The notes under the pieces are model-generated. The model saw nothing but the letters and a program-made list of their open reading frames with translations. It had not been told where the DNA came from and did not search any database. A stretch of 64,000 nucleotides of DNA. Origin: Stictocephala bisonia. Its lineage: Eukaryota; Arthropoda; Insecta; Hemiptera; Membracidae. The position numbers and the translations under genes were made by a program. Where the stretch lies: contig JAQJVL010000005.1 in assembly GCA_035578905.1 (NCBI GenBank), positions 2,402,345 to 2,466,344 on the forward strand, read 5' to 3'. This document shows, one piece after another, positions 1-11,915 of this stretch. Each line of letters starts with the position of its first letter. Positions within the stretch are counted from its first letter, which is position 1.

Positions 1-699
1 GTTGACAACTTGCTACCGAGTTACCTTATTACTGCATGTTAATAAATAAGTAGAATGCCTAGAGACAGGGCGATGACCAAACACTGATAGCTACATGTCA
101 GGCGGGGTACGTCACGTGACTCAGACACATATGATGGCGACATGGTGTGCCGAGCCGCAGTTCCAGTCGCAAACACTAACCCTGTTTCTCCGTACAAAAA
201 TACACATTTGATTTGTGTTGTAATAAAAACTCTACTTTTAATAAGAACTTCAGCATAATCCCAAAAAGTTGCGTTTTATTTGTTACTGTGATAGTTTGAA
301 ACGTTAAAATGGAATGTCTCACTTTTTTCTTAAGATGCTTTCATATTTTTCAAAGATCACACAGTAAAACATGGGTTTATTTATTAAACAAACGTTAAAT
401 CGTGCACATGAAATTGTAACTCTACATATTTAAAAATGTCCTTGTGTAACTTTTAATTAGTATAATGAACATAAATAAAACAATAAATGGTTTTTAACAG
501 TGTATTCTTCAGATTTTAACAACAAGTATTCATGCATCCTAGTATGGCACTCAGCAGTCTGGCTTGAACACCCTCCACTAGTGGGTCCTTATGTACCATC
601 ATGTATCTGGTCTTTCAATAGCTTCTGCTAACCTTTAAGAACAGCCCCCATACTATATTAAATGCAGTTTAAGAGACTTCCTCACGACTTATATTGTAA
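1..699. other. AT-rich DNA, no gene seen
   Basis: Non-repetitive AT-rich sequence with stops in all frames. I see no coding region, RNA gene or recognisable mobile element before the first satellite. Confidence 0.5.
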
Positions 700-1990
700 A
701 ATATAACCATTATTGAAACATAAGCCTCACTAAACAAAGAATAACACAGACGGAGCAAGCCTCATAAATTTAACCATTATTGACACAAAAGCCACACTAA
801 ACAAAGAATAACACCAGACGGAGCAAGCCTCATAAATATAATCATTATTGACACAAAAGCCGCATTAAACATAGAATAACACTAGAAGAAGCAAGCCTCA
901 CAAATATAATCATAATTGACACAAAAGCCACATTAAACATAGAATAACACTAGACGAAGCAAGCCTCACAAATATAATCATAATTGACATAAAAGCCACA
1001 TAAAACATAGAATAACACTAAAAGAAGCAAGCCTCATAAATATAATCATAATTGACACAAAAGCCACATTAAACATAGAATAACACTTGACGAAGCAAGC
1101 CTCATAAATATAATCATAATTGACAAAAAAGCCACATTAAACATAGAATAACACTAAAAGAAGCAAGCCTCATAAATATAATCATAATTGACACAAAAGC
1201 CACATTAAACATAGAATAACACTAGACGAAGCAAGCCTCATAAATATAATCATAACTGACACAAAAGCCACATTAAACATAGAATAACACTAGAAGAAGC
1301 AAGCCTCACAAATATAATCATAATTGACACAAAAGCCACATTAAACATAGAATAACACTAGACGAAGCAAGCCTCATAAATATAATCATAATTGACACAA
1401 AAGCCACATTAAACATAGAATAACACTAGAAGAAGCAAGCCTCACAAATATAAACATAATTGACACAAAAGCCACATTAAACATAGAATAACACTAGACG
1501 AAGCAAGCCTCATAAATATAATCATAATTGACATAAAAGCCACATTAAACATAGAATAACACTAGACGAAGCAAGCCTCATAAATAATCATAATTGACAC
1601 AAAAGCCACATTAAACATAGAATAACACTAGAAGAAGCAAGCCTCACAAATATAATCATAATTGACACAAAAGCCACATTAAACATAGAATAACACTAGA
1701 CGAAGCAAGCCTCACAAATATAATCATAATTGACATAAAAGCCACATTAAACATAGAATAACACTAGACGAAGCAAGCCTCACAAATATAATCATAATTG
1801 ACAAAAAAGCCACTTTAAACATAGAATAACACTAGACGAAGCAAGCCTCACAAATATAATCATAATTGACACAAAAGCCACATTAAACATAGAATAACAC
1901 TAGACAAAGCAAGCCTCATAAATATAATCAGAATTGACACAAAAGCCACATTAAACATAAAATAACACTAGACGAAGCAAGCCTCATAAA
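700..1990. repeat. 68-bp satellite array, about 19 copies
   Basis: The unit contains ATTGACACAAAAGCCACATT followed by a conserved GAAGCAAGCCTCA end and repeats every 68 bp. The first two copies (about 700-840) are the most diverged, reading CCTCACTAAACAAAG instead of CCACATTAAACATAG. Later copies differ mainly at a few alternating sites (TAGAAG/TAGACG, CACAAA/CATAAA), which suggests amplification of a two-variant block. One copy near 1585 lacks two or three bases. There is no open frame. Confidence 0.95.
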
Positions 1991-2569
1991 TCATTACCAT
2001 GTATTTTAAAAATTCATCTTTCGAACCATGTTAGGCAAGATATTAGTGGCTTCGACTGGTCAAGGGAATCCAACAAATGTTATACCCGTTTTCACGACCT
2101 ATAAAAGGTATACATCATCCAAACTGTTTCATAAACGTTCCTGTAAAGATACATCATTATCTTGATAGGGATGTCAAAATGTCCACTGATTTTTATTCAC
2201 TGACAGTTCTAATAAAGCCAAAACCGATAGTCTTAAGATTCAAGTTATCACTTTAGTTATTTAATAAGATTGCTACAATTAGAGTGAGCTGGTAGTAAAA
2301 TATGGCATGAAGTATAAGATATTCAGTTGGGCTGAGTCCAGACAGAAGTAGTTTGTCTGAAGGAGCGAGTCATCAAGCCTGACCAGGCGAGGGCTACGGA
2401 CCACTAACCAGTGGTACCATCACCATCACTTGTGTTCACAGACACTTGCTATCTTCGCCGAACATATGACACGGACAAACGAGTACCAAACGGAACAGAC
2501 AATCTCCACACCACCCACTAGCTACAATCAGCCCATTATTTTTAGTTAATAATCAAATTTACTCACTTA
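1991..2569. other. Unique spacer between two satellites
   Basis: No coding region found. A TATAAAAG string lies at 2100-2107, but no open frame or other promoter element goes with it, so I do not call a promoter. Confidence 0.45.
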
Positions 2570-4640
2570 GGGGTTTTACAGACTCTTCACTACATCACAC
2601 TCAAAGTAGTTTGACAGCCCTCCATTCACAAAGGGGTTTGACAACCCTATACTCAGATAGGGGTTTTACAGACCCTTCACTACATCACACGCAAAGGAGT
2701 TTGACAGCCCTCCATTCACAAAGGGGTTTGACAACCCTATACTCACATAGGGGTTTTACAGACCCTTCACTACATCACACGCAAAGGAGTTTGACAGCCC
2801 TCCATTCACAAAGGGGGTTGACAGCCCTATACTCACATAGGGGTTTTACAGACTCTTCACTACATCACACTCAAAGGGGTTTGACAGCCCTCCATTCACA
2901 AAGGGGTTTGACAACCCTATACTCAGATAGGGGTTTTACAGACTCTTCACTACATCACACTCAAAGGAGTTTGACAGCCCTCCATTCACAAAGAGGTTTG
3001 ACAACCCTATACTCAGATAGGGGTTTTACAGACCCTTCACTACATCACACGCAAAGGAGTTTGACAGCCCTCCATTCACCAAGGGGTTTGATAACCCTAT
3101 ACTCACATAGGGGTTTTACAGACCCTTCACTACATCACACGCAAAGGAGTTTGACAGCTCTCCATTCACAAAGGGGGTTGACAGCCCTATACTCACATAG
3201 GGGTTTTACAGACTCTTCACTACATCACACTCAAAGGGGTTTGACAGCCCTCCATTCACAAAGGGGTTTGACAACCCTATACTCATATAGGGGTTTTACT
3301 TCACTATATCACACTCAAAGGAGTTTGACAGCCCTCCATTCACCAAGGGGTTTGACACCCTATACTCAGATAGGGGTTTTACAGACCCTTCACTACATCA
3401 CACGCAAAGGAGTTTGACAGCCCTCCATTCACCAAGGGGTTTGACAACCCTATACTCAGATAGGGGTTTTACAGACCCTTCACTACATCACACGCAAAGG
3501 AGTTTGACAACCCTCCATTCACCAAGGGGTTTGACAGCCCTATACTCATATAGGGGTTTTACAGACTCTTCACTATATCACACTCAAAGGAGTTTGACAG
3601 CCCTCCATTCACAAAGGGGGTTGACAGCCCTCCATTCACAAAGGGGGTTGACAGCCCTATACTCATATAGGGGTTTTACAGACTCTTCACTACATCACAC
3701 TCAAAGGAGTTTGACAGCCCTCCATTCACAAAGGGGGTTGACAGCCCTATACTCACATAGGGGTTTTACAGACTCTTCACTACATCACATCAAAAGTAGT
3801 TTGACAGCCCTCCATTCACAAAGGGGGTTGACAGCCCTATACTCACATAGGGGTTTTACAGACTCTTCACTACATCACACGCAAACGAGTTTGACAGCCC
3901 TCCATTCACAAAGGGGGTTGACAGCCCTATACTCACATAGGGGTTTTACAGACTCTTCACTACATCACATCAAAAGTAGTTTGACAGCCCTCCATTCACC
4001 AAGGGGTTTGACATTCTCTCCAATACATCACGGTCTAAGGAGTTTGATAGCCCTCTATTCACAAGGGGGTTTGACAGTTCTAAATTCACAAAGTGGTTTC
4101 ACAGTCTTTCCACTTCATCACAGTCCAATGAGTTCAACAGCCCTCTATTTAAAAAGCGGGTTTACAGACTCTTCACTACATCACACGCAAAGGAGTTTGA
4201 CAGCCCTCCATTCACAAAGGGGGTTGACAGCCCTATACTCATATAGGGGTTTTACAGACTCTTCACTACATCACTTCAAAAGTAGTTTGACAGCCCTCCA
4301 TTCACCAAGGGGGTTGACAGCCCTATACTCACATAGGGGTTTTACAGACTCTTCACTACATCACATCAAAAGTAGTTTGACAGCCCTCCATTCACAAAGG
4401 GGGTTGACAGCCCTATACTCACATAGGGGTTTTACAGACTCTTCACTACATCACATCAAAAGTAGTTTGACAGCCCTCCATTCACCAAGGGGTTTGACAT
4501 TCTCTCCAATACATCACGGTCTCAGGAGTTTGATAGCCCTCTATTCACAAGGGGGTTTGACAGTTCTAAATTCACAATGTGGTTTTACAGTCTCTCCACT
4601 ACATCACATACGAAGGAGTTTTGACCCTACTCCCAACACA
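2570..4640. repeat. 90-bp satellite made of three related subunits, about 23 copies
   Basis: Each 90-bp unit has three related blocks of 27-36 bp, each opening with GGTTTGACA or GGTTTTACA. They end in CCATTCACAAAGG, ATACTCAGATAGG and CATCACACTCAAAGG. This is a trimeric higher-order repeat. Because 90 is a multiple of three, one frame stays open through most of it and breaks near 3400 and 4676. The implied peptide is a 30-residue repeat of LTALHSQRG, LTTLYSDRG and FTDPSLHHTQRS. The codons use TTG-style starts and no flanking gene structure is visible, so I read it as non-coding. Diverged half-copies continue to about 4745. Confidence 0.93.
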
Positions 4641-4745
4641 TTACAGAGGAAGGGGTTTGACACACAACTACTATAACCCCTTACCAAATTACGTTGCTTA
4701 TTCCTGGCTTAACTGTCTTCCGAAGGAGTTTGACAGCACTAACAG

Positions 4746-5744
4746 CATAGCTCGTAGGAAGGAAATTTAACAGGCCAACCCCCTAAACCACACACTCACT
4801 TCAGCGAGTTTTGAATACCCCTAATCCATATCGTTAATTAGAATTTGTCAGGCTTAATCTCTTTTAATACGTGTACCATGCTATTTTTAGTTACGAACTA
4901 TACCAACAATTTTTTGTAAAAATTTTTTTATTAGGTATTTTGTAAATAATTCAAAAGAGAAGGCTGAGGTGTGATGAGAGAGGTGGTCGGTTGGGCGTGA
5001 CGGGTATCGCTTACAAAGTACTCCTTCCTACATAATACCGACAAATTATGACACAAGAAAATTAGGTCAACGCAGAATAATTATGGAATTAATTACGCTA
5101 AGTTAAACCACGTACCTTACATAAGTTTCTATCAAATTGTATAACTACTAGGAAAGAGTTTTTAAGTCTTGACTACATCTTGTTACGCATACTGCTATTT
5201 ATATGTTTAATAATTTGTGCTTATTATACAATATGAATATATTATCTCGGATTTGGTTGTAATTGTTCTAACAAACAAAGTAGAAAATACAATTCTTCCG
5301 ATCACATAACATTCCCTGCGCTAGCCATATTTATACTAACGTTAACATCGCGTGTCCACGGTAAGCATGACGAACGAGACCTTAGTCTATTACTCACCTA
5401 CATATTACCCTTGTAAAACAGCTACTTTTAAAACTTCCCTTTACTATGTTAAGATACCAACTGACCACAAAATACATTCGAATACAAGTTGCTAAAACAG
5501 TTATATTAGCAAATAGCAGCTATAATTATCCCAATATCTACATTCGCTTTGAAGCCAAAATATCTCCAAATAGCTTTTTACGCGAACTTACCAACTACTT
5601 AACAAATTCGTTTTCTCCATTTTCAATTTTCCAGACGTCTCATACTCCTGACACTACTTTACATAACACATGCTTTGGATAACGTTGCTAGATACTAAAC
5701 TCATTCCTTCCAACATTTTGATGCCTGCGATTACCTTGAATGAC
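4746..5744. other. Unique AT-rich spacer, no supported gene
   Basis: A 78-codon open frame at 5446-5682 has no recognisable domain and the composition of its surroundings; I do not call it a gene. Nothing else was seen. Confidence 0.45.
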
Positions 5745-5756
5745 AATAGTTCCTCT

Positions 5757-5792
5757 AAATACCTTGAAATACGCTCGTATTTCAAGGTATTT
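5757..5792. repeat. Perfect 36-bp palindrome at the edge of the 72-bp array
   Basis: Two 17-bp arms (AAATACCTTGAAATACG and its exact complement) flank a CT centre. The arm resembles the CTGAATACCTTACAATACG part of the adjoining 72-bp unit, so the array begins with one inverted copy of its own sequence. The hairpin would be very stable in single-stranded DNA or RNA. Confidence 0.9.
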
Positions 5793-7295
5793 AAATATCT
5801 GCTCAGAAAGCTACATAACACAATCCTTCTTACGTTATGATGACAACAGTGTCCCTGAATACCTTACAATAGCGTATGCAGCTACATAACATTCCTCCTT
5901 ACGTTATGATGACAACAGAGTCCATGAATATCTTACAATAGCGTATGCAGCTACATAACATTCCTCCTTACGTTATGATGACAACAGATCCCCTGAATAC
6001 CTTACAATACATGTATGCAGCTACTTAACACAATCCTTCATATATTATGATGACAACAGTTCCCCTGAATACCTTAAAATACGCGTAAGCAGCTACTTAC
6101 AATCCTTCTTACATTGTGATGACAACAGTTCCCCTGAATACCTTACAACACGTGTATGCAGCTACTTAACACAATTCTTCATATATTATGATGACATAAG
6201 TTCCCCTGAATACCTTAAAATACGCGTAAGCAGCTACTTAACACAATCCTTCTTACATTGTGATGACAACAGTGTCCCTGAATACCTTACAATACGTGTA
6301 TGCAGCTACTTAACACAATCCTTCATATATTATGATGACAACAGTTTCTCTGAATACCTTACAATACGTGTAGGCAGCTACTTAACACAATCCTTCTTAC
6401 GTTATGATGACAACAGTGTCCCTGAATACCTTACAATACGTGTAGGCTGCTACTTAACACAATCCTTCTTACGTTATGATGACAACAGTGTCCCTGAATA
6501 CCTTACAATACGTGTAGGCAGCTACTTAACACAATCCTTCTTACGTTATGATGACAACAGTGTCCCTGAATACCTTACAATACGTGTATGCAGCTACTTA
6601 ACACAATCCTTCTTACGTTATGATGACAACAGTTCCTCTGAATACCTTACAATACGTGTAGGCAGCTACTTAACACAATCCTTCTTACGTTATGATGACA
6701 ACAGTGTCCCTGAATACCTTACAATACGTGTAGGCAGCTACTTAACACAATCCTTCTTACGTTATGATGACAACAGTGTCCCTGAATACCTTACAATACG
6801 TGTAGGCTGCTACTTAACACAATCCTTCTTACATTGTGATGACAACAGTGTCCCTGAATACCTTACAATACGTGTATGCAGCTACATAACATTCCTTCTT
6901 ACGTTATGATGACAACAGAGTCCATGAATATCCTACAATACGCATAAGCAGCTACTTGACACAATCCTTCTTACATTATGATGACAACAGTTCCCCTGAA
7001 TACCTTACAATACGTGTATGCAGCTACTTAACACAATCCTTCATATGTTATGATGACAACATTTCCCCTGAATATCTTAAAATACGCGTAATCAGATACT
7101 TAACACAATCCTTCTTACATTATGATGACAACAGTTCCCCTGAATACCTTACAATACGTGTATGCAGCTACTTAACAAATCCTTTTTACGTTAAGATGAC
7201 AACAGAGTTCATGAATACCTTACAATAGCGTATGCAGCTACATAACAATCCTTCTTACGTTAAGATGACAACAGTGTCCGTGAAAAACTTATAAT
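5793..7295. repeat. 72-bp satellite array, about 21 copies
   Basis: The unit runs GCTACTTAACACAATCCTTC, then TTACGTTATGATGACAACAG, then CCCTGAATACCTTACAATAC and GTGTAGGCA. Edge copies at both ends carry ACATAACATTCC and extra substitutions, while copies from 6350 to 6850 are nearly identical. A 90-codon open frame at 6956-7228 is a by-product of the period (72 = 3 x 24). Confidence 0.95.
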
Positions 7296-7344
7296 ATTAT
7301 AAAACAGAGCAACTTGGTTTCCATACACTACAAATTGCAATAGG

Positions 7345-7382
7345 TACACTGAAAGGTGTTAAGGTTTGTATCTTTCAGTGTA
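7345..7382. repeat. Hairpin with 11-bp arms
   Basis: TACACTGAAAG and CTTTCAGTGTA are exact complements separated by 16 bases. It lies just past the end of the 72-bp array. Function unknown. Confidence 0.7.
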
Positions 7383-7399
7383 ACTAGTTGAATTTAATG

Positions 7400-7475
7400 T
7401 TAAATATTATTTATATTACTGACGTTGGCAATACCACGTTAGTTGAGGCAATGCAATAAAGATATTATTATTATT
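7400..7475 (+). mobile_element. Probable LINE or SINE 3' tail
   Basis: GCAATGCAATAAAGATATTATTATTATTG combines a polyadenylation-like AATAAA with an (ATT)n tail, the usual 3' end of several insect non-LTR elements. No coding part lies upstream because the 72-bp array adjoins. The family is not assigned. Confidence 0.35.
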
Positions 7476-7704
7476 GTCCTAAACTACCTTCATATTTATT
7501 CTTCCTAAGTATATGAATGCTTGATTAATAATCACCTGCCAAATGTCCAACGTTAGGGATGAACGACAAATCCCCTTTATTGTAATCGATAATACAAACA
7601 TGTTGCATACATTTTTTACATGTGTTTTAACTTCACTCACCAGTTCACATGAGCCTACAGGCATTTGCGTGAACTTTGTTCCACCAGCGAAATACTGACG
7701 TCAG

Positions 7705-7756
7705 CTTGGTTAGGAATTCGAACCTTGGAACTTGCACTCCACTGAGCCACAGCTTA
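7705..7756 (-). other. tRNA-like A and B boxes, probable SINE head
   Basis: On the minus strand TGGCTCAGTGG (complement of 7739-7749) fits a pol III A box and GGTTCGAATTCC (complement of 7713-7724) fits a B box. Only 14 bases separate them, too few for an anticodon arm, so this is not a working tRNA gene. A tRNA-derived SINE or a deleted tRNA pseudogene fits better. Confidence 0.4.
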
Positions 7757-8924
7757 CTTTTTTCTGCCAAATACACACATCATATTTTTCAGCCAATTTG
7801 CTTGGAACGCGTTACTGCTATAGTCTCTAAATTAACTTAATTTCTTTTTTCTCACCGCTGCAGAAGGGTATAACGCAAATTGCCTTCATCTAAATAACCA
7901 TCAAGTAACTCGTAACAATGTGATTATTTTAATCATTGTTTAGCGAGCACTCAGTGGATTGGCCAAATGACAACTTAATTTCACTGCCGCCCAATTATTC
8001 GTCACAATATGATACATTCCACAATACAACTGCTCCACTACGGTTTGTGCCGTTGGTAGGTAACTTCTCTTCGGCTAACACATTTGGCTCATTTTCCAAA
8101 TCTTCATGTTCTGGTTTTAACAAGAACTATTGTTTAAAACTTTATTAATTCTTATTATTTTTAAGTTGGTTCTATCTATGGTAGTCTTCTACAGTAGATA
8201 CGCCAAATACAGTATGAACGTTTCTGGTGTATGGCAAGGCCATTTTATTCATACAGAAGAAGTAAAGCACTAGGAGTTTGTTAAAATGCGTAACTTTAAG
8301 GATATCCTTGCATTTGGTACAATGTTTTCATCCTTGGATGCTGACCGCAAAGACGTACATTCCACTGATAAACCCATTAACTGTATACCGTTGTTGGCGG
8401 TAACAACTGTAAAGCAATGCGGTTTTCAAATCTGTTTGGGGACACGGCCGTGGTTCCTACCAATCTCATTATACAACTAACTGTGCAAGAGAATAATACA
8501 ATACAAAGACATTAAGTGACCATTCCAGTGGTCTTATTTTATTTAGTTCATTAGTGAAGGTAATCATTGCTAATGTGAATATTTTTCTATCTCCTAAAGA
8601 GTTTATTTTAGTGACCTTATTTTTATATTAAAAAATTTTACTTATTTTTATAGTTAAAAGTAAAAACATATCTAAGAAATTTAAGGCAATAACTTATATA
8701 ACGTTAAGTCTATTCAGGTTCAACCACAAATTAGTGTACATCTTAGGCTAGTTTAATCTAACCCAAAAACTTGATAAGAAAACTTCATTAAGATTCTCTA
8801 TACTGTGGCATGACAAAAAAACTTGCTGGGACAAAGATAGTCTTGATTTGCAAAGAAATACTTGTTCGGCATTTCACCACATTGAATGTTAAATGACACA
8901 TTCAATATGGTGTACCTATATATA
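7757..8924. other. Unique spacer, no gene seen
   Basis: Short open frames (7936-8148 and 8286-8480, 64-70 codons) show no domain and I do not support them. No repeats or RNA genes were recognised. Confidence 0.4.
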
Positions 8925-10456
8925 CATAGTTCGTACCTACCAAGTGTACCTATGTCCCTATGGATACAGGTGTTCACATTGCCAAAACCCTGACGACATA
9001 CCTCTGTCCCGGGGTCCAAGTGTACCTATGTCCCTAGGGATACAGGTGTTCACATTGCCAAAACCCTGACGACATACCTCGGTCCCGAGGTCCAAGTGTA
9101 CCTATGTCCCTAGGGATAATACAGGTGTTCACATTGCCAAAACCCTGACGACGTACCTCGGTCCCGGGGTCCAAGTGTACCTATGTCCCTAGGGATACAG
9201 GTGTTCACATTGCCAAAATCCTGACGACATACCTCGGTCCCGGGGCCCAAGTGTACCTGTACCTATGTCCCTAGGGATACAGGTGTTCACATTGCCAAAA
9301 CCCTGACGGCATACCTCGGTCCCGGGGTCCAAGTGTACCTGTACCTATGTCCCTAGGGATACAGGTGTTCACATTGCCAAAACCCTGACGACATACCTCT
9401 GTCCCGGGGTCAAAGTGTACCTATGTCCCTAGGGATACAGGTGTTCACATTGCCAAAACCCTGACGACATACCTCGGTCCCGGGGTCCAAGTGTACCTGT
9501 ACCTATGTCCCTAGGGATACAGGTGTTCACATTGCCAAAACCCTGACGACATACCTCGGTCCCGGGGTCCAAGTGTACCTGTACCTATGTCCCTAGGGAT
9601 ACAGGTGTTCACATTGCCAAAACCCTGACGACATACCTCTGTCCCGGGGTCCAAGTGTACCTATGTCCCTAGGGATACAGGTGTTCACATTGCCAAAACC
9701 CTGACGACATACCTCGGTCCCGAGGTCCAAGTGTACCTATGTCCCTAGGGATAATACAGGTGTTCACATTGCCAAAACCCTGACGACGTACCTCGGTCCC
9801 GGGGTCCAAGTGTACCTATGTCCCTAGGGATACAGGTGTTCACATTGCCAAAACCCTGACGACATACCTCGGTCCCGGGGTCCAAGTGTACCTATGTCCC
9901 TAGGGATACAGTGTTCACATTGCCAAAACCCTGACGACATACCTCGGTCCCGGGGTCCAAGTGTACCTATGTCCCTAGGGGTACAGGTGTTCACATTGCC
10001 AAAACCCTGACGACGTACCTCGGTCCCGGGGTCCAAGTGTACCTATGTCCCTAGGGATACAGGTGTTCACATTGCCAAAACCCTGACGACATACCTCGGT
10101 TCCGGGGTCCAAGTGTACCTATGTCCCTAGGGGTACAGGTGTTCACAATGCCAAACCCCTGACGACGTACCTCGGTCCCAGGGTCCAAGTGTACCTATGT
10201 CCCTAGGGATACAGGTGTTCACATTGCCAAAAGCCTGACGACATACCTCGGTCCCGGGGTCCAAGTGTACCTATGTCCCTAGGGATACAGGTGTTCACAT
10301 TGCCAAAACCCTGACGACATACCTCGGTCCCGGGGTCCAAGTGTACCTATATCCCTAGGGATACAGGTGTTCACATTGCCAAAACCCTGACGACATACCT
10401 CGGTCCCGGGGTCCAAGTGTACCTATGTCCCTAGGGATACAGGTGTTCACATTGCC
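8925..10456. repeat. 76-bp satellite array, about 20 copies
   Basis: The unit contains GTGTACCTATGTCCCTAGGG, then ATACAGGTGTTCACATTGCC, then AAAACCCTGACGACATACCT and CGGTCCCGGGGTCCAA. Several copies between 9240 and 9600 carry an extra GTACCT (82-bp form) and two carry an extra AAT (GGATAATACAGG). The pattern of variants repeats, so blocks of several units were duplicated together. It is more GC-rich than the surrounding DNA. The core AAAACCCTGACGACATACCT recurs in the array at 11916-13046. Confidence 0.96.
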
Positions 10457-10967
10457 ATATAAATACGATTACATTTTTTTTAATATAGTGAACATAGGCC
10501 TACATAGAAAAAAAATGTTCACTTTACAATAATCATTTTAATTTACTACAATAAAAACTTGTTGTTAAGAAATAATAAACTCTTCAGTCATCGATGCAAT
10601 ATAGTAATACTTTTTGGGCTCAATACTACATTTAGTAACTTTGTTAGTGTAGAAGTGATATTATTAAATTTAATATAAAAATAAATTCGTATCTGGACGA
10701 TAAATTATCGAAATGTCCGGCTGTGGTGTATGGAAGCCCTGTGCGCCAGAGTCAATGTCGAGAGGCGGCCATGGAGGGAACCGTGTTGAGGACGAGTGCC
10801 TGTGACATTGAGAGTTCAATGCCAGCAGCATCCATCCGCTCGGCTACACTTTCACCCGTAACTCTAACTCACATAACTTCTATTGTGTAATTTCCCTTCT
10901 ACGACAGAAGAACATTCTTCCTACGACTTTTGGTGCAGTCACAAGTAAAAATAAAGGGGGAAAAAGT
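10457..10967. other. Unique spacer
   Basis: AT-rich to 10710. A GC-richer stretch at 10715-10860 has no frame I can support as an exon. Confidence 0.4.
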
Positions 10968-11583
10968 AAAACGATTATCTCATCATGCAACAGGGCTACT
11001 GCTATTACTATTATCTCATCATGCAACAGGGCTACTGCCATTACTATTGAATTATCTCATCATGCAACAGGGCTACTGCCATTACTATTATCTCATCATG
11101 CAACAGGGCTACTGCCATTACTATTATCTCATCATGCAACAGGGCTACTGCCATTACTATTATCTCATCATGCAACAGGGCTACTGCCATTACTATTATC
11201 TCATCATGCAACAGGGCTACTGCCATTACTATTATCTCATCATGCAACAGGGCTACTGCCATTACTATTACCTATGGCTACTGCCATTACTATTACCTCA
11301 TCATGCAACAGGGCTACTGCCATTACTATTACCTCATCATGCAACAGGGCTACTGCCATTACTATTATCTCATCATGCAACAGGGCTACTGCCATTACTA
11401 TTATCTCATCATGCAACAGGGCTACTGCCATTACTATTATCTCATCATGCAACAGGGCTACTGCCATTACTATTATCTCATCATGCAACAGGGCTACTGC
11501 CATTACTTTTATCTCATCATGCAACAGGGCTACTGCCATTACTATTATCCCATCATGCAACAGGGCTACTGCCATTACTATTG
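10968..11583. repeat. 36-bp minisatellite, about 17 copies
   Basis: The unit is TCTCATCATGCAACAGGGCT followed by ACTGCCATTACTATTA. One copy near 11270 is shortened (CCTATGGCTACTGCC) and shifts the phase. Open frames occur on both strands, the longest 238 codons at 10930-11646, because 36 is a multiple of three and the unit has few stops. None looks like a real protein. Confidence 0.95.
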
Positions 11584-11915
11584 AATTTTGCGTTTCAGGA
11601 AAGAAAACGTTTTAACCCTCCCATATTCAAATCGTCATTCTGCTGAACCTAATATTTTACAGACTTCACGAATTACAGTATTTATAAATAATTCCACGAT
11701 GAATATATCTTGATGTAATTCTTTGTTCAATGTAAGTGTGTTAATATGGATGTGTGTGAATAAGTAAGGAATATGAGTTAATCCCTAAAGGAAATGCCCG
11801 CTAACTTTGTAGTCGGTGGTTTGAGGGAATTTTTACCCGATTTGCACGTTTGAAGAACAAATACAATTTCATTGAATACATTTTGGAATAAGGTTTAGGC
11901 CTATGCTTGGGCTAG
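11584..11915. other. Unique spacer
   Basis: AT-rich sequence between the 36-bp and 62-bp arrays. Nothing recognised. Confidence 0.4.

Noticed and set aside
2100..2107. TATAAAAG as a promoter
   Set aside because: There is no open frame downstream before the satellite and no other support.
2611..4676. Open frames of 268 and 420 codons on the plus strand
   Set aside because: They follow the 90-bp satellite, start at TTG, and end where unit length changes. The peptide is only the repeat.
7705..7756. Functional tRNA gene
   Set aside because: The A and B boxes are only 14 bases apart, so a cloverleaf cannot form.
10930..11646. 238-codon plus-strand frame and other long frames on both strands
   Set aside because: A 36-bp unit without stops in several frames gives this automatically.
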